This document shows, in pieces, positions 18,854 through 28,716 of a DNA stretch of 64,000 nt; the stretch's first letter is position 1, and the number at the start of each line of letters is the position of its first letter. The DNA is from Actinomycetes bacterium (GTDB lineage Bacteria > Actinomycetota > Actinomycetes > Actinomycetales > Dermatophilaceae). Made by a program: the position numbers and the translations under genes. Location of the stretch: positions 1 through 64,000 of the forward strand of contig JAEZWF010000015.1 in NCBI GenBank assembly GCA_023420415.1, read 5' to 3'. A model generated the notes under the pieces. It was not told the origin of the DNA, did not search any database, and was given only the letters and a program-made list of their open reading frames with translations.

Positions 18854-19575
18854 CCGAGCCCGAGGTCGCCGTGAGCGCCGACAAGGAGGCGGTGGCGTAT
18901 GCCGCGGGCGAGCGTCTGCTCGCCACCCTCGCCGAGGTGCTGGCCGACAAGGACGAGGCACATCTCGGCCTGACCGGGGGTTCGCTCGGCTCTGCCATCT
19001 GGGCGGCGGTGGCCGCCTCACCGGCGAAGGACTCGGTCGACTGGTCCAGGGTCCGGGTCTGGTGGGGTGACGAGCGCTACCTGCCCGCCGGTGACGCGGA
19101 CCGCAACGACGTGCAGAACGACAAGGCCGGACTCGCCTCGCTGGGCCTCGACCCCGCGAAGGTCCACCGGGTCGAGGGCCCCGACCGCAGCGCCGACGCC
19201 GAAGCCAGCGCCGCGGCATACGCCACGACCGTGCGCGACCACGGGCAGGGTGCGTTCGACGTGATGCTGCTCGGCGTCGGGCCCGACGGCCATGTCGCGT
19301 CTCTGTTCCCCCGGCACCCCGCCCAGCTGACCTCCGACGCCATCACGGTGGCCGTGCACGACTCCCCCAAGCCGCCGCCGGACCGCGTGTCCCTCACCTT
19401 CGAGGCGCTCAACCGCTCGGACCGCGTGTGGTTCCTCGTCTCGGGTGCCGACAAGGCCGAGGCCGTGGGTCGTGGTGTCGCAGGAGCGCCGCCCGAGCAG
19501 TCGTCCGCGGCCCAGGTGCGCGGCTCCGACGAGACCATCTGGTTCGTCGACGAGGCGGCCGCAGCAGACCTCTGA
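18850..19575 (+). CDS. pgl: 6-phosphogluconolactonase
   Basis: 241-residue hydrolase of 6-phosphoglucono-delta-lactone, the step after Zwf. It has the NagB/Pgl signatures HLGLTGGSLGSAIW, VWWGDERYLP and LLGVGPDGHVASLFP. The ATG overlaps the opcA stop. It ends the pentose phosphate operon; 14 bases separate it from the convergent fecE-like gene. Confidence 0.95.
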   Translation: MTEPEVAVSADKEAVAYAAGERLLATLAEVLADKDEAHLGLTGGSLGSAIWAAVAASPAKDSVDWSRVRVWWGDERYLPAGDADRNDVQNDKAGLASLGLDPAKVHRVEGPDRSADAEASAAAYATTVRDHGQGAFDVMLLGVGPDGHVASLFPRHPAQLTSDAITVAVHDSPKPPPDRVSLTFEALNRSDRVWFLVSGADKAEAVGRGVAGAPPEQSSAAQVRGSDETIWFVDEAAAADL

Positions 19576-19589
19576 CCCAGCTCGACTGG

Positions 19590-20411
19590 TCAGCTCGCGG
19601 CCGCTGCCCCGACCCGGGCGCGCCAGGTGTGGTCGCCACCGCGGGGGACGATCAGGGGCCGGCCGGTGTCCGGGTCCGGCAGCACCTGAGCCTCGACGTC
19701 GAAGACCGCCCGCAGCATCCCCGGGGTGACGACGTCGTCGACCGGCCCCGACTCCACCACCCGGCCCGCCCGCATGGCGATGACGTGGTCGGCGTACCGG
19801 GCCGCGAGGCTGAGGTCGTGCAGGACCATCACCACCGTCACGCCGTCGCGACGGTGCAGCTGCGTGACCGTGTCGAGGACGTCGAGCTGGTGCGCCAGGT
19901 CGAGGTAGGTCGTGGGCTCGTCGAGCAGCAGGATGTCGGTGCGCTGGGCGAGGGCCAGGGCCACCCAGGCCCGCTGCCGCTGCCCGCCGGACAGCGTCTC
20001 GAGCGGGCGGTCCGCGACCTGGTCCAGGCCCGTGCGGCGCAGTGCCTCGGTCACGATGTCCTCGTCGGGTCGCGACCACTGGTCGAACCATCGGCGATAG
20101 GGGTCGCGCCCTCGCGACACGAGGTCGATGACGCTCAGGTTGTCCGGGGCCTGTGGCCCCTGCGGCAGCAGGGCCACCCGACGGGCAAAGCCGCGCCGGT
20201 CCAGGGCCGAGACGTCCTCGTCGCCCAGCAGGACCCGGCCCTCGTCCGGACCGACCAGGCGGGCGAGGCTGTGCAGCAGGGTGGACTTGCCACACCCGTT
20301 GGGTCCGACGATCACGGTGACCTTCGCGCTGGGCACCGCGGTGCTGACGGAGTCGAGCGCCACGCGCTCACCGAACCGGACCGTCACGGTGTCGACGTTG
20401 AAGGCGGTCAC
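19590..20411 (-). CDS. Siderophore-iron ABC importer ATPase (FecE/FepC type)
   Basis: 273-residue ATPase: Walker A GPNGCGKST, signature LSGGQRQRAW, Walker B ILLLDEPTTYLDL, H-loop VLHDLSLAARYAD. The TTYLDLAHQ run is typical of ferric-siderophore and haem importers. The start is the GTG at 20411, which overlaps the stop of the permease gene; the frame stays open further upstream. Last gene of an operon behind an iron box, so it probably powers uptake of ferric siderophores under iron starvation. Confidence 0.92.
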   Translation of the reverse strand: MTAFNVDTVTVRFGERVALDSVSTAVPSAKVTVIVGPNGCGKSTLLHSLARLVGPDEGRVLLGDEDVSALDRRGFARRVALLPQGPQAPDNLSVIDLVSRGRDPYRRWFDQWSRPDEDIVTEALRRTGLDQVADRPLETLSGGQRQRAWVALALAQRTDILLLDEPTTYLDLAHQLDVLDTVTQLHRRDGVTVVMVLHDLSLAARYADHVIAMRAGRVVESGPVDDVVTPGMLRAVFDVEAQVLPDPDTGRPLIVPRGGDHTWRARVGAAAAS

Positions 20412-21454
20412 GAGGAGTACCCCTTTCGGGCGAGGACGAGCAACCAGATGAGGAAGGGAGCACCCACCGCGGCAGTGACCGCACCGGTTGGCAGCAGCAG
20501 TGGCGCGAACGCGACCCGGGCCACCAGGTCGCTGGCCGTCACGACCGCGGCACCGACGAGCGCCGAGGCGACCAGCGGCGGGCGGGGCGCGCCGCTCGCC
20601 AGCCGGGCCAGGTGCGGGGCGACGAGCGCCACGAACCCGATCGGGCCGACCATGGCCACCGTTGCGGAGGTCAGCGCCACCGCGGCGAGCAGCAGCCCGG
20701 CCTCGACCCGCGTCGGGCGGTGACCGAGCGCGGCCGCCACGTCGCGCCCGAGCTCGAGGGCCGGGAGTCGCGAAGCCAGCGGCACGAGCACCACGGCCGT
20801 GAGTGCCAGGGTCACCGCCAGGACCGACGCCTCGGTGGCACCGCGCTCGTTGAGCGAGCCGGAGAGCCAAGCGTTGGCGCGGGCGAGGTCGTCGATGCTC
20901 GCCATGATCAGCAACCAGCTCGTGAGCCCGCCGAAGAACGCGGACACCCCCACTCCCACGAGCAGCACCTGCAGGCCGGTGCCGCCGGCGAGGCGCAGCA
21001 GGACCGCGACCAGGGCGGCAGCCGCCAGGCCACCCAGCAGGGCTGCTGCGGACGCGCGCAGCAGCACACCACTGCCGCCGACGACGAGCACCGCCACGGC
21101 CCCCGCACCTGCCCCGGCAGTGACGCCGAGCAGGTCCGGGCTGGCCAGCCCGTTGCGGGTGGTGGTCTGCACGATCGCGCCGGCCAGCCCGAGCATCGCC
21201 CCGGCCAGCAACCCCAGCACCACTCGGGACAGCCGGAGGTCGACCACCACGAGTCGGGTGCGGCGGTCCCCACCCCCGAGCAGAGCCGCGACGACCTCGG
21301 ACGGACTGACCGGGTAGTCACCGGCCGCCAGGGCGAGCACCGCCAGGACGGCGGCAACCACGGCGCCCAGCACGGCGACGACGACGGTGCGCGGCGCGAC
21401 CCGCGTTGACACCGGGCCGACGCGCACGACCCGGCGGCCGCTGACAGTGCTCAT
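20408..21454 (-). CDS. Siderophore-iron ABC importer permease, second subunit
   Basis: 348-residue FecCD-family membrane protein with about ten spans. Typical motifs are RLSRVVLGLLAGAMLGLAGA, the Asn-Pro-poor coupling segment GHRPTRVEAG, and GPIGFVALVAPHLAR near the C-terminus. The ATG overlaps the stop of the first permease (ATGA). Together they form the heterodimeric channel for the iron complex delivered by the lipoprotein at 22494-23489. Confidence 0.92.
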   Translation of the reverse strand: MSTVSGRRVVRVGPVSTRVAPRTVVVAVLGAVVAAVLAVLALAAGDYPVSPSEVVAALLGGGDRRTRLVVVDLRLSRVVLGLLAGAMLGLAGAIVQTTTRNGLASPDLLGVTAGAGAGAVAVLVVGGSGVLLRASAAALLGGLAAAALVAVLLRLAGGTGLQVLLVGVGVSAFFGGLTSWLLIMASIDDLARANAWLSGSLNERGATEASVLAVTLALTAVVLVPLASRLPALELGRDVAAALGHRPTRVEAGLLLAAVALTSATVAMVGPIGFVALVAPHLARLASGAPRPPLVASALVGAAVVTASDLVARVAFAPLLLPTGAVTAAVGAPFLIWLLVLARKGYSS

Positions 21455-22479
21455 CGCGCACCCCGCAGGAGCCGCACCACCACGAGGAGGAACAACGGGC
21501 CGCCGACAACGGCGAGGACGATGCCGACCGGCAGCTCCGCCGGGCGGATGACCACCCGCCCCACGACGTCGGCGAGCACCACGAGCGTGGCACCGACGAG
21601 GGCGCACACCGGCACCAGGACGCGGTGGTCCGGGCCGCTGAACCGCCGCACCACATGGGGCGCGATGAGCCCGATGAAGCCCAGCGACCCGACCAGGGCG
21701 GTGGCCGACCCCACGAGAAGCGTCACCGCGGCCAGGCCGACCAGCCGGGCAGACACCAGCCGGCTGCCCAGGGAACGAGCGACGTCGTCGCCGAGCGACA
21801 GCGTGTTGAGCACCGGTGCGTGGGCGACCGCGATGAGCAGTCCCACCGTCAGCAGCGGCAGCACCGGCGCGATCACCTCGGGTCCACGCCCGCCGGTCAG
21901 CGAGCCGACGGTCCAGAACCGGAACACGTCCAGGGTCGTGACGTCCAGCAGGAGGATCACCCCGGTCACCGCACCGAGCAGCGCCGAGATGCCCGCACCG
22001 GCGAGCACGAGGGCGGCGGGCGACCCGTCGCGACGACGCCCGGTGGCAAGGCCGAGGGCGGTGACCAGCACCGACCCCGCAGCGGCCCCACCGAACGCGA
22101 ACCACAGGTACCCCGCCGGGGTGGTCAACCCCAGGAGTGAGACCGCGAGGACCACCGCCAGGCTCGCCCCGGCAGTGACACCCAGCAGGCCTGGGTCTGC
22201 CAGGGGGTTGCGGGTGTGGCCCTGGATCACCGCGCCCGCGGTCGCCAGCGCCGCACCGCCCAGCACCCCGAGGAGCGTCCGCGGGACGCGCTGCCCGAGG
22301 ACGACTGCCTCGGCCTCCGCCCCTGCTGTGCCGCGCAGCGCCTCCCAGACGGTGGCCGGGGCCAACGCCAGGCCGCCCACGAACATGCTCAGGACGACCG
22401 ACGCGACGCACGCCCCAATCGCCAGGAGCACCAACGGTTTCCACCGCACCGGAGCCGGTGCCGATGCAGCCACGGTCAT
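21451..22479 (-). CDS. Siderophore-iron ABC importer permease, first subunit
   Basis: 342-residue FecCD-family permease with the family hallmarks RVPRTLLGVLGGAALATAGAV, QGHTRNPLADPGLLGV, and GFIGLIAPHVVRRFSG. ATG 22479 starts the recognised protein; GTG 22488 would add three residues and leave a five-base gap after the binding-protein gene. It pairs with the following permease. Confidence 0.92.
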   Translation of the reverse strand: MTVAASAPAPVRWKPLVLLAIGACVASVVLSMFVGGLALAPATVWEALRGTAGAEAEAVVLGQRVPRTLLGVLGGAALATAGAVIQGHTRNPLADPGLLGVTAGASLAVVLAVSLLGLTTPAGYLWFAFGGAAAGSVLVTALGLATGRRRDGSPAALVLAGAGISALLGAVTGVILLLDVTTLDVFRFWTVGSLTGGRGPEVIAPVLPLLTVGLLIAVAHAPVLNTLSLGDDVARSLGSRLVSARLVGLAAVTLLVGSATALVGSLGFIGLIAPHVVRRFSGPDHRVLVPVCALVGATLVVLADVVGRVVIRPAELPVGIVLAVVGGPLFLLVVVRLLRGAR

Positions 22480-22493
22480 GCTCGTCACGGGGC

Positions 22494-23489
22494 TCAGAAG
22501 GTCTTGAGCAGCCGCTCGACGACGTCGAGGGCGTGGTCGGCCGTGAGGGCGGCGCCTTCGTGGGTGCGACGGTCGGACCGGACCACGTTGCCGCCGGCGA
22601 CGGCGGGCAGCTGCCGGTAGAGCGGCTTGGCCTGGACCGCGGCCCACGCCTTCGGCTCGCTCACGAGGGCCACCAGGCCGTCGGCGTCGCCGTAGCCGGT
22701 CTTCAGCTGTTCGGGCCCGAACTCCGCCTTGTCCCCGGCCATGGCGGAGGCCCACGCCTTCGACGGGCGCAGCCCCACGTCGCGCATGACCGTCGACAGC
22801 AACCGGGTGGCCCGGGTGTCGGTGGCGTCGCTCTCCAGGTCGTAGTTCATGGGGGCGAACGTGTTGGCGGCGATGACGTCGGCATACGTCTTCGTGAGCG
22901 CGGCCACCCGCTTGTCGTATGCCGCGATGAGCTCGGTTGCGCGGTCGTCACGTCCGGTCGCCTTCGCGACCAGCCGCAGGTCGTCCTGCCAGGTGGAGGT
23001 TTCCTGGTCCCCCACCACGAGCACCGGGGCGATGGCCTCGAGCTCCGCCCGGATCGGCTCGACGTCGGAGTAGCGGCTGAGGATGAGGTCGGGGGTGGCT
23101 GCCGCGATGGCCTCGACGTTGACCTGGCCGCGCAGGAAGATCTCGTCGAGCCCGGCGGTGAGCTCCTCGGGCAACGGCGCCTCGAGGTCCATCTCCCCGG
23201 GCTGCAGGGCCGGGATCCCGGTCACCGGGAGACCGAGCGAGAGCGCGATGTCGAGGTCGCGCCGGCCCTCGATGACCACGACCGAGTCGAGCTTGGTCGG
23301 CACGGTCACCGGGCCGAGCATCGTCGTGACCGTTCGCATCCCGCCGCTGTCCCGGCGGGTCTCCTGGCCGGCGCGGCCGGCGGCGCTGTCCACGCCACCC
23401 CCACAGGCGGACAGCAGGAGGGCCGCGGCGGCAGCCACCGCCACCCCTCGCGTGGGTCGGGCACGGGTCACGAGACGGGAGCAAGTCAC
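22494..23489 (-). CDS. Siderophore-binding lipoprotein of the iron ABC importer
   Basis: 331-residue periplasmic-binding-protein family III (FecB/FhuD) lipoprotein: signal sequence with lipobox LLLSAC near residue 29, then two lobes with TVTTMLGPVTVPTKLDSVVV at the start of the mature domain. It is anchored outside the cell membrane and delivers ferric siderophore to the permeases. The GTG start touches an IdeR/DtxR-like box that contains the -10 hexamer, so the mRNA is probably leaderless and iron-repressed. Confidence 0.92.
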   Translation of the reverse strand: MTCSRLVTRARPTRGVAVAAAAALLLSACGGGVDSAAGRAGQETRRDSGGMRTVTTMLGPVTVPTKLDSVVVIEGRRDLDIALSLGLPVTGIPALQPGEMDLEAPLPEELTAGLDEIFLRGQVNVEAIAAATPDLILSRYSDVEPIRAELEAIAPVLVVGDQETSTWQDDLRLVAKATGRDDRATELIAAYDKRVAALTKTYADVIAANTFAPMNYDLESDATDTRATRLLSTVMRDVGLRPSKAWASAMAGDKAEFGPEQLKTGYGDADGLVALVSEPKAWAAVQAKPLYRQLPAVAGGNVVRSDRRTHEGAALTADHALDVVERLLKTF

Positions 23490-23508
23490 GAAGGTAAGCC
23501 TAACCTAC
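23490..23508 (-). promoter_or_regulatory. IdeR/DtxR iron box overlapping the -10 of the iron importer
   Basis: On the minus strand the 19 bases read GTAGGTTAGGCTTACCTTC. This matches the TTAGGTTAGSCTAACCTAA consensus at 15 of 19 positions, with both GGTTAG and ACCT halves kept. The -10-like TAGGCT (23497-23502) lies within it, seven bases before the GTG. Fe(II)-loaded IdeR/DtxR would block the promoter. Confidence 0.8.
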
Positions 23509-23563
23509 CCTCGGTAACCACATTTCGCCGTGTCCGGGACGCGAGACCGGCCCCCCACACGCA

Positions 23564-23596
23564 AAGTGCCCACCGGCACGGGACCGATGGGCGCTT
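23564..23596 (-). terminator. Hairpin terminator after rbpA
   Basis: Nine-base arms AAGCGCCCA / TGGGCACTT (one wobble pair) with a 15-base loop, followed by TTGCG on the minus strand, 22 bases after the rbpA stop. Confidence 0.5.
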
Positions 23597-23617
23597 CGAG
23601 TGGACGTGTGCGCGGGG

Positions 23618-23968
23618 CTACTGGATGAGCTTGCGCTCACGCAGGGTGGCGAGGGCCTCGTCGAGGATGGCTTTGCCGTCGGCGTCGGAACGACGTTCCT
23701 TCACGTACGCCAGGTGGGTCTTGTAGGGCTCGACCTTCGGCGGGGCGGGCGGGTTGGCCTCGTCCTGACCGGCGGGGAAGCCACAGCGTGGGCAGTCCCA
23801 CGTCTCGGGGACGGAGAGACCGGGCTCCTCGGCGAAGCTGGGCCGGGTCTGGTGCCCGTTCGCGCACCAGTAGGAGACGAAGACGCGCGGGGCGGCCTCG
23901 CCACGCTCGGCCTCACCCATGGGACCGGCGCCGACACGGCTGCCGCGGATTGCGTTGCCACCTGCCAT
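23618..23968 (-). CDS. rbpA: RNA polymerase-binding protein RbpA
   Basis: 116-residue actinobacteria-specific transcription factor that binds the beta-prime subunit and sigma domain 2 and stabilises open complexes of the housekeeping sigma factor. It shows the N-terminal basic stretch (MAGGNAIRGSRVGAGPMGE), the core FVSYWCANGHQTRPSF with WDCPRCGFPAG (zinc or structural cysteines), and the C-terminal sigma-interaction helix HLAYVKERRSDADGKAILDE. Ribosome site GAAAGGAAACC precedes the ATG. Confidence 0.96.
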   Translation of the reverse strand: MAGGNAIRGSRVGAGPMGEAERGEAAPRVFVSYWCANGHQTRPSFAEEPGLSVPETWDCPRCGFPAGQDEANPPAPPKVEPYKTHLAYVKERRSDADGKAILDEALATLRERKLIQ

Positions 23969-23990
23969 CGTTGCGGGGTTTCCTTTCGCC

Positions 23991-24236
23991 TCAGGCGGAG
24001 AATCGCTCGATCAGGCCAAGCCCGACGATGCACGCGAACCAGACCAGGCCCACGGCGATGGTGAACCGGTCGAGGTTGCGCTCGGCCACCGACGACGAGC
24101 CCAGCGACGTGGACATGCCACCACCGAACATGTCCGACAGACCGCCGCCCTTGCCCTTGTGCAGCAGGATCAGCAGGGTCAGGATCAGTCCACCGATGAC
24201 CAGCAGCACCTGCAGGCCGATCTTCACGGCTTCCAC
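23991..24236 (-). CDS. secG: Preprotein translocase subunit SecG
   Basis: 81-residue membrane protein of the SecYEG channel, with two spans (GLQVLLVIGGLILTLLILL and FTIAVGLVWFACIVGLGLI) separated by the conserved loop HKGKGGGLSDMFGGG. The GTG at 24236 is weakly supported by upstream bases; GTG 24227 is an alternative. It lies downstream of tpiA as in most actinobacteria. Confidence 0.93.
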   Translation of the reverse strand: MEAVKIGLQVLLVIGGLILTLLILLHKGKGGGLSDMFGGGMSTSLGSSSVAERNLDRFTIAVGLVWFACIVGLGLIERFSA

Positions 24237-24312
24237 GGAACACCCATCTGTCGTCGCTTGTCGGTTCGTGCCACCGCAGACGGCAGCAACGGTCAGGATA
24301 CCTGCTCGTTCG

Positions 24313-25116
24313 TCAGCTGGTCGCCAGGTGGTCGCGGTAGCGGCAGATGGAGGCGAACTCGACCGGGTCGAGCGACGCGCCACCGACCAGGGCGCCGTCG
24401 ACGTCCTCCTGGGCCATGATCGCGGCGACGTTGTTCGCCTTGACCGAACCCCCGTAGAGGATGCGCACGCCGTCGGCGAGGTCACCGGAGTAGAGATCGG
24501 CCAGCTTGGTGCGGATGGCCGCGCACACCTCCTGCGCGTCCTCGGGCGTGGCGACCTCACCGGTGCCGATCGCCCAGATCGGCTCGTAGGCGACGACGAT
24601 GCTCTTGGCCTGCTCTGCGGCGAGGCCGGCCAGGCCGGCCTCGACCTGGGCGAGCACGAACTCGACCTGGCCACCGGCCTGCCGCACCTCGAGCCCCTCG
24701 CCCACGCAGAAGATCGGGGTGAGCGAGTGCCGGTATGCCGCCTTGAGCTTGGCGTTGACGGCCTCGTCGGTCTCGTGGAGGTACTCGCGGCACTCGCTGT
24801 GCCCGACGATGACGTAGGTGCAGCCCAGCTTGGCGAGGAAGGCGCCGGACACCTGCCCGGTGTAGGCGCCGCTGTCGTGCTCGGACAGGGTCTGGCCGCC
24901 GTGCCTCAGCTCGAGCCGGTCGCCGTCGATGAGCGTCTGCACCGAACGGATGTCGGTGAACGGCGGCAGCACCGCGACCTCGACCGCCCCGAAGTCGTGC
25001 TTGCCGTCACGCAGGGTCCAGTCGAGCTTCTGCACGAGGTGCGTGGCCTGGAGGTGGTCGAGGTTCATCTTCCAGTTGCCCGCCATCAGCGGCGTGCGAC
25101 CAGACGTGCCAGCCAT
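24313..25116 (-). CDS. tpiA: Triosephosphate isomerase
   Basis: 267-residue TIM barrel. Catalytic Lys is in AGNWKMN, His and Glu in VIVGHSECREYL and VAYEPIWAIGTG; the phosphate loop is LYGGSVKANN. The usual Arg after Glu in GHSERR is a Cys here (GHSECRE). The ATG directly follows the pgk stop, with GAGGAGAAG inside the pgk end as its ribosome site. Confidence 0.96.
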   Translation of the reverse strand: MAGTSGRTPLMAGNWKMNLDHLQATHLVQKLDWTLRDGKHDFGAVEVAVLPPFTDIRSVQTLIDGDRLELRHGGQTLSEHDSGAYTGQVSGAFLAKLGCTYVIVGHSECREYLHETDEAVNAKLKAAYRHSLTPIFCVGEGLEVRQAGGQVEFVLAQVEAGLAGLAAEQAKSIVVAYEPIWAIGTGEVATPEDAQEVCAAIRTKLADLYSGDLADGVRILYGGSVKANNVAAIMAQEDVDGALVGGASLDPVEFASICRYRDHLATS

Positions 25117-26346
25117 CTACTTCTCCTCGTCGAGAACGGTCAGACCGGGCAGTTCCTTGCCCTCGAGGTACTCCAGGCTCGCGCCACCACCGGTGGAGAT
25201 GTGGCCGAACTGGTCGTCCTCGAACCCGAGCTGGCGCACCGCGGCGGCCGAGTCGCCACCGCCGACCACCGTGAGCGCACCCTTCTCGGTGAGCTCGACG
25301 AGGGCCTTGGCCACGGCAGCCGTGCCCGCGGCATACGGCTCCATCTCGAACGCACCCATGGGGCCGTTCCAGAAGACCGTGCGGCACCCGTCGAGCTTCT
25401 CGGCGAAGAGCACAGCCGACTCGGGGCCGATGTCCAGACCCATCCGGTCGGCGGGGATGGCGCCGGCCGGCACCACCTCGTGGTCGGCGTCCGCCGAGAA
25501 CTCGGTGGCGGCCACGATGTCGACCGGCAGGACGATCTCGACGCCACGCTCGCGCGCCTGCTCGAGGTAGCCCTTGACCGTCTCGACCTGGTCGGCCTCC
25601 AGGAGGGACTTGCCCACCTCGTAGTCCTGGGCGGCGAGGAAGGTGAAGACCATGCCGCCGCCGATGAGCAACCGGTCGGCGGTCTGGATGAGGTTGTCGA
25701 TCACCGCGAGCTTGTCGGAGACCTTCGCACCACCGAGCACCACGGCATACGGCCGCTCGGGGTCCTCGGTGAGGCGCCGCAGCACCGCCACCTCGGTCTC
25801 GACGAGGCCCCCGACGGCGGCGGGCAGGAGCCGCGCCACGTCGTAGACCGAGGCCTGCTTGCGGTGCACGACACCGAACCCGTCGGAGACGTAGGCGTCG
25901 GCCAGCGCCGCCAGCTCGCCGGCGAAGGCGGCCCGCTCGGCGTCGTCCTTGCTCGTCTCACCAGGGTTGAACCGCAGGTTCTCGAGCAGCACGACGTCAC
26001 CGTCCTGCGCGCCGTCGACCGCCGCTCGTGCGCTCTCCCCCACCGTGTCGGTGGCGAAGGTGACGTCGCGGCCGAGCAGCTCACCGAGTCGCGCGGCGAC
26101 GGGACGCAGCGAGTACTTGTCCTCCGGCGCGCCCTTGGGGCGACCGAGGTGGGCCGTCACCACGACGCGTGCGCCAGCATCGGACAGCGCCTTGATCGTC
26201 GGCACGGACGCGCGGATGCGCCCGTCGTCGGTGATCGTGGCCGTGCCGTCCTCGCCATACTCCAGGGGCACGTTGAGGTCGGACCGGACGAGCACGCGCT
26301 TGCCGCGCAGGTCGCCGGACGGGAAGAGGTCGGCGATCGACTTCAC
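25117..26346 (-). CDS. pgk: Phosphoglycerate kinase
   Basis: 409-residue glycolytic kinase. N-terminal RVLVRSDLNVPLE, VVTAHLGRPKG and ENLRFNPGE form the 3-phosphoglycerate site; the C-terminal nucleotide site has GGAKVSDKL and VFWNGPMGAFE, and the glycine-rich GGGDSAAAVRQLG. The GTG at 26346 lies 11 bases after the gap stop. The frame is open through gap in this phase, but nothing upstream is Pgk-like. Confidence 0.96.
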   Translation of the reverse strand: MKSIADLFPSGDLRGKRVLVRSDLNVPLEYGEDGTATITDDGRIRASVPTIKALSDAGARVVVTAHLGRPKGAPEDKYSLRPVAARLGELLGRDVTFATDTVGESARAAVDGAQDGDVVLLENLRFNPGETSKDDAERAAFAGELAALADAYVSDGFGVVHRKQASVYDVARLLPAAVGGLVETEVAVLRRLTEDPERPYAVVLGGAKVSDKLAVIDNLIQTADRLLIGGGMVFTFLAAQDYEVGKSLLEADQVETVKGYLEQARERGVEIVLPVDIVAATEFSADADHEVVPAGAIPADRMGLDIGPESAVLFAEKLDGCRTVFWNGPMGAFEMEPYAAGTAAVAKALVELTEKGALTVVGGGDSAAAVRQLGFEDDQFGHISTGGGASLEYLEGKELPGLTVLDEEK

Positions 26347-26357
26347 TGGGGCTCCGC

Positions 26358-27362
<1,005 letters not shown>

Positions 27363-27512
27363 GGTTCAGGGCCCTTCCGGGAGGGGGTGGTATGCCGCGT
27401 CGTCGCGGCATGCGTGCTCGGCACCGACCCTATCGGCTGGCACGTGCGCCACGGCATCCCGGTCCGGTGTACGGGCCGGTAACTCCCGCCCCTCGTCGCC
27501 GGCACACCTCGC
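27363..27512. other. Intergenic region between ugd-type gene and gap
   Basis: 150 bases holding the ribosome site for gap, a GTATGCCG-based hairpin and, on the minus strand, the space for the gap promoter. I could not fix a -35/-10 pair with confidence. Confidence 0.4.
27392..27411 (-). terminator. Hairpin ATGCCGCG/CGCGGCAT after the sugar dehydrogenase gene
   Basis: Perfect eight-base stem with a TCGT loop, built from the repeated GTATGCCG octamer. It lies between the stop of the dehydrogenase gene (27513) and gap. There is no T-run, so factor-dependent or intrinsic termination is inferred from position only. Confidence 0.45.
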
Positions 27513-28688
27513 TCAGCTGTCGCCGCCGAAGAGGTCGCGGGTGTAGACCTTGTCGGCGACGCCCTCGAGCTCGGGCACCATCCGGTTGGCGACGATGACA
27601 TCGGCCACGGTGGTGAACTCGTCGAGGTCGCGGATGACGCGTGACCCGAAGAACGAGTCACCCTCCAGACCGGGCTCGTAGACGACCACGTCGACGCCCT
27701 TGGCCTTGATGCGCTTCATGATCCCCTGGACGCTGCTGGCCCGGAAGTTGTCGGAGCCGGCCTTCATGATCAGCCGGTGGATGCCGACGACCTTGGGCCT
27801 GCGAGCAAGGATGTCGGTGGCGATGAAGTCCTTGCGGGTGGTGTTGGCGTTGACGATGGCCTCGATGAGGCTCTGCGGCACGTCGCGGTAGTTGGCGAGC
27901 AGCTGCTTGGTGTCCTTGGGCAGGCAGTAGCCGCCGTAGCCGAACGACGGGTTGTTGTAGCCCGGCCCGATGCGCGGGTCGAGCCCGACGCCGTCGATGA
28001 TCTGCCGGGTGTCGAGGCCGTGGGTGATCGCGAAGGTGTCGAGCTCGTTGAAGAACGCGACGCGCATGGCGAGGTAGGTGTTGGCGAACAGCTTGATCGC
28101 CTCGGCCTCGGTGCTGTCGGTGAGCAGGACCGGCACGTCCGGTTCCTCCGAGGCGTCGCGCAGCAGGTCCGCGAACCGCTGAGCCGCCTCGGTGCGCTCC
28201 CCCACGACGATGCGCGACGGGTGCAGGCTGTCCCAGAGGGCCTTGCCCTCGCGGAGGAACTCGGGGCTGAACACGACGTTGTCCGAGCCGACCTGAGCCC
28301 TCAGGTCGCGGGTGAACCCGACTGGCACCGTGGACTTCACGACGATTGTGGCGCCCGGCGCGCGGGCCACGGCGTCCTTGGTGACCTGCTCGACGCTGGT
28401 GGTGTCGAAGTAGTTGGTGACGGGGTCGTAGTTCGTCGGCGTGGCGACCACGACGAAGTCCGCACCGTCGTAGGCCTCCGCCGGGTTGGTCGTGACCTGC
28501 AGCCGCAGGCCGCCTTCGGCCAGGAACCGCTCGATCTCGGTGTCCTGGATCGGGCTGCGGCCCTGCCGCAACAGCTCGACCCTGGCCTCGTCGATGTCGA
28601 GCGCGACGACGTCGTGGTGCCGCGCGAGCAGCACCGCCATGGACAGTCCGACGTACCCCGTGCCGACGACGGCGATGCGAGCGCTCAT
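27513..28688 (-). CDS. UDP-glucose 6-dehydrogenase (short form)
   Basis: 391-residue member of the UDP-glucose/GDP-mannose dehydrogenase family that makes the uronic acid sugar nucleotide for capsule or exopolysaccharide. NAD site VVGTGYVGLSMAVLLA, central helix region STVPVGFTRDL, and the catalytic Cys in GYGGYCLPKDTKQLLAN with FNELDTFA upstream. The C-terminal domain (about 290-391) includes FRASSVQGIMKRIKAKG. ATG 28688 is used; the longer TTG reading adds one residue. Placed between whiA and gap, a junction usually without this gene. Confidence 0.9.
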   Translation of the reverse strand: MSARIAVVGTGYVGLSMAVLLARHHDVVALDIDEARVELLRQGRSPIQDTEIERFLAEGGLRLQVTTNPAEAYDGADFVVVATPTNYDPVTNYFDTTSVEQVTKDAVARAPGATIVVKSTVPVGFTRDLRAQVGSDNVVFSPEFLREGKALWDSLHPSRIVVGERTEAAQRFADLLRDASEEPDVPVLLTDSTEAEAIKLFANTYLAMRVAFFNELDTFAITHGLDTRQIIDGVGLDPRIGPGYNNPSFGYGGYCLPKDTKQLLANYRDVPQSLIEAIVNANTTRKDFIATDILARRPKVVGIHRLIMKAGSDNFRASSVQGIMKRIKAKGVDVVVYEPGLEGDSFFGSRVIRDLDEFTTVADVIVANRMVPELEGVADKVYTRDLFGGDS

Positions 28689-28716
28689 CAACGGACCCTG
28701 GCCCCGCGAGGTGACT

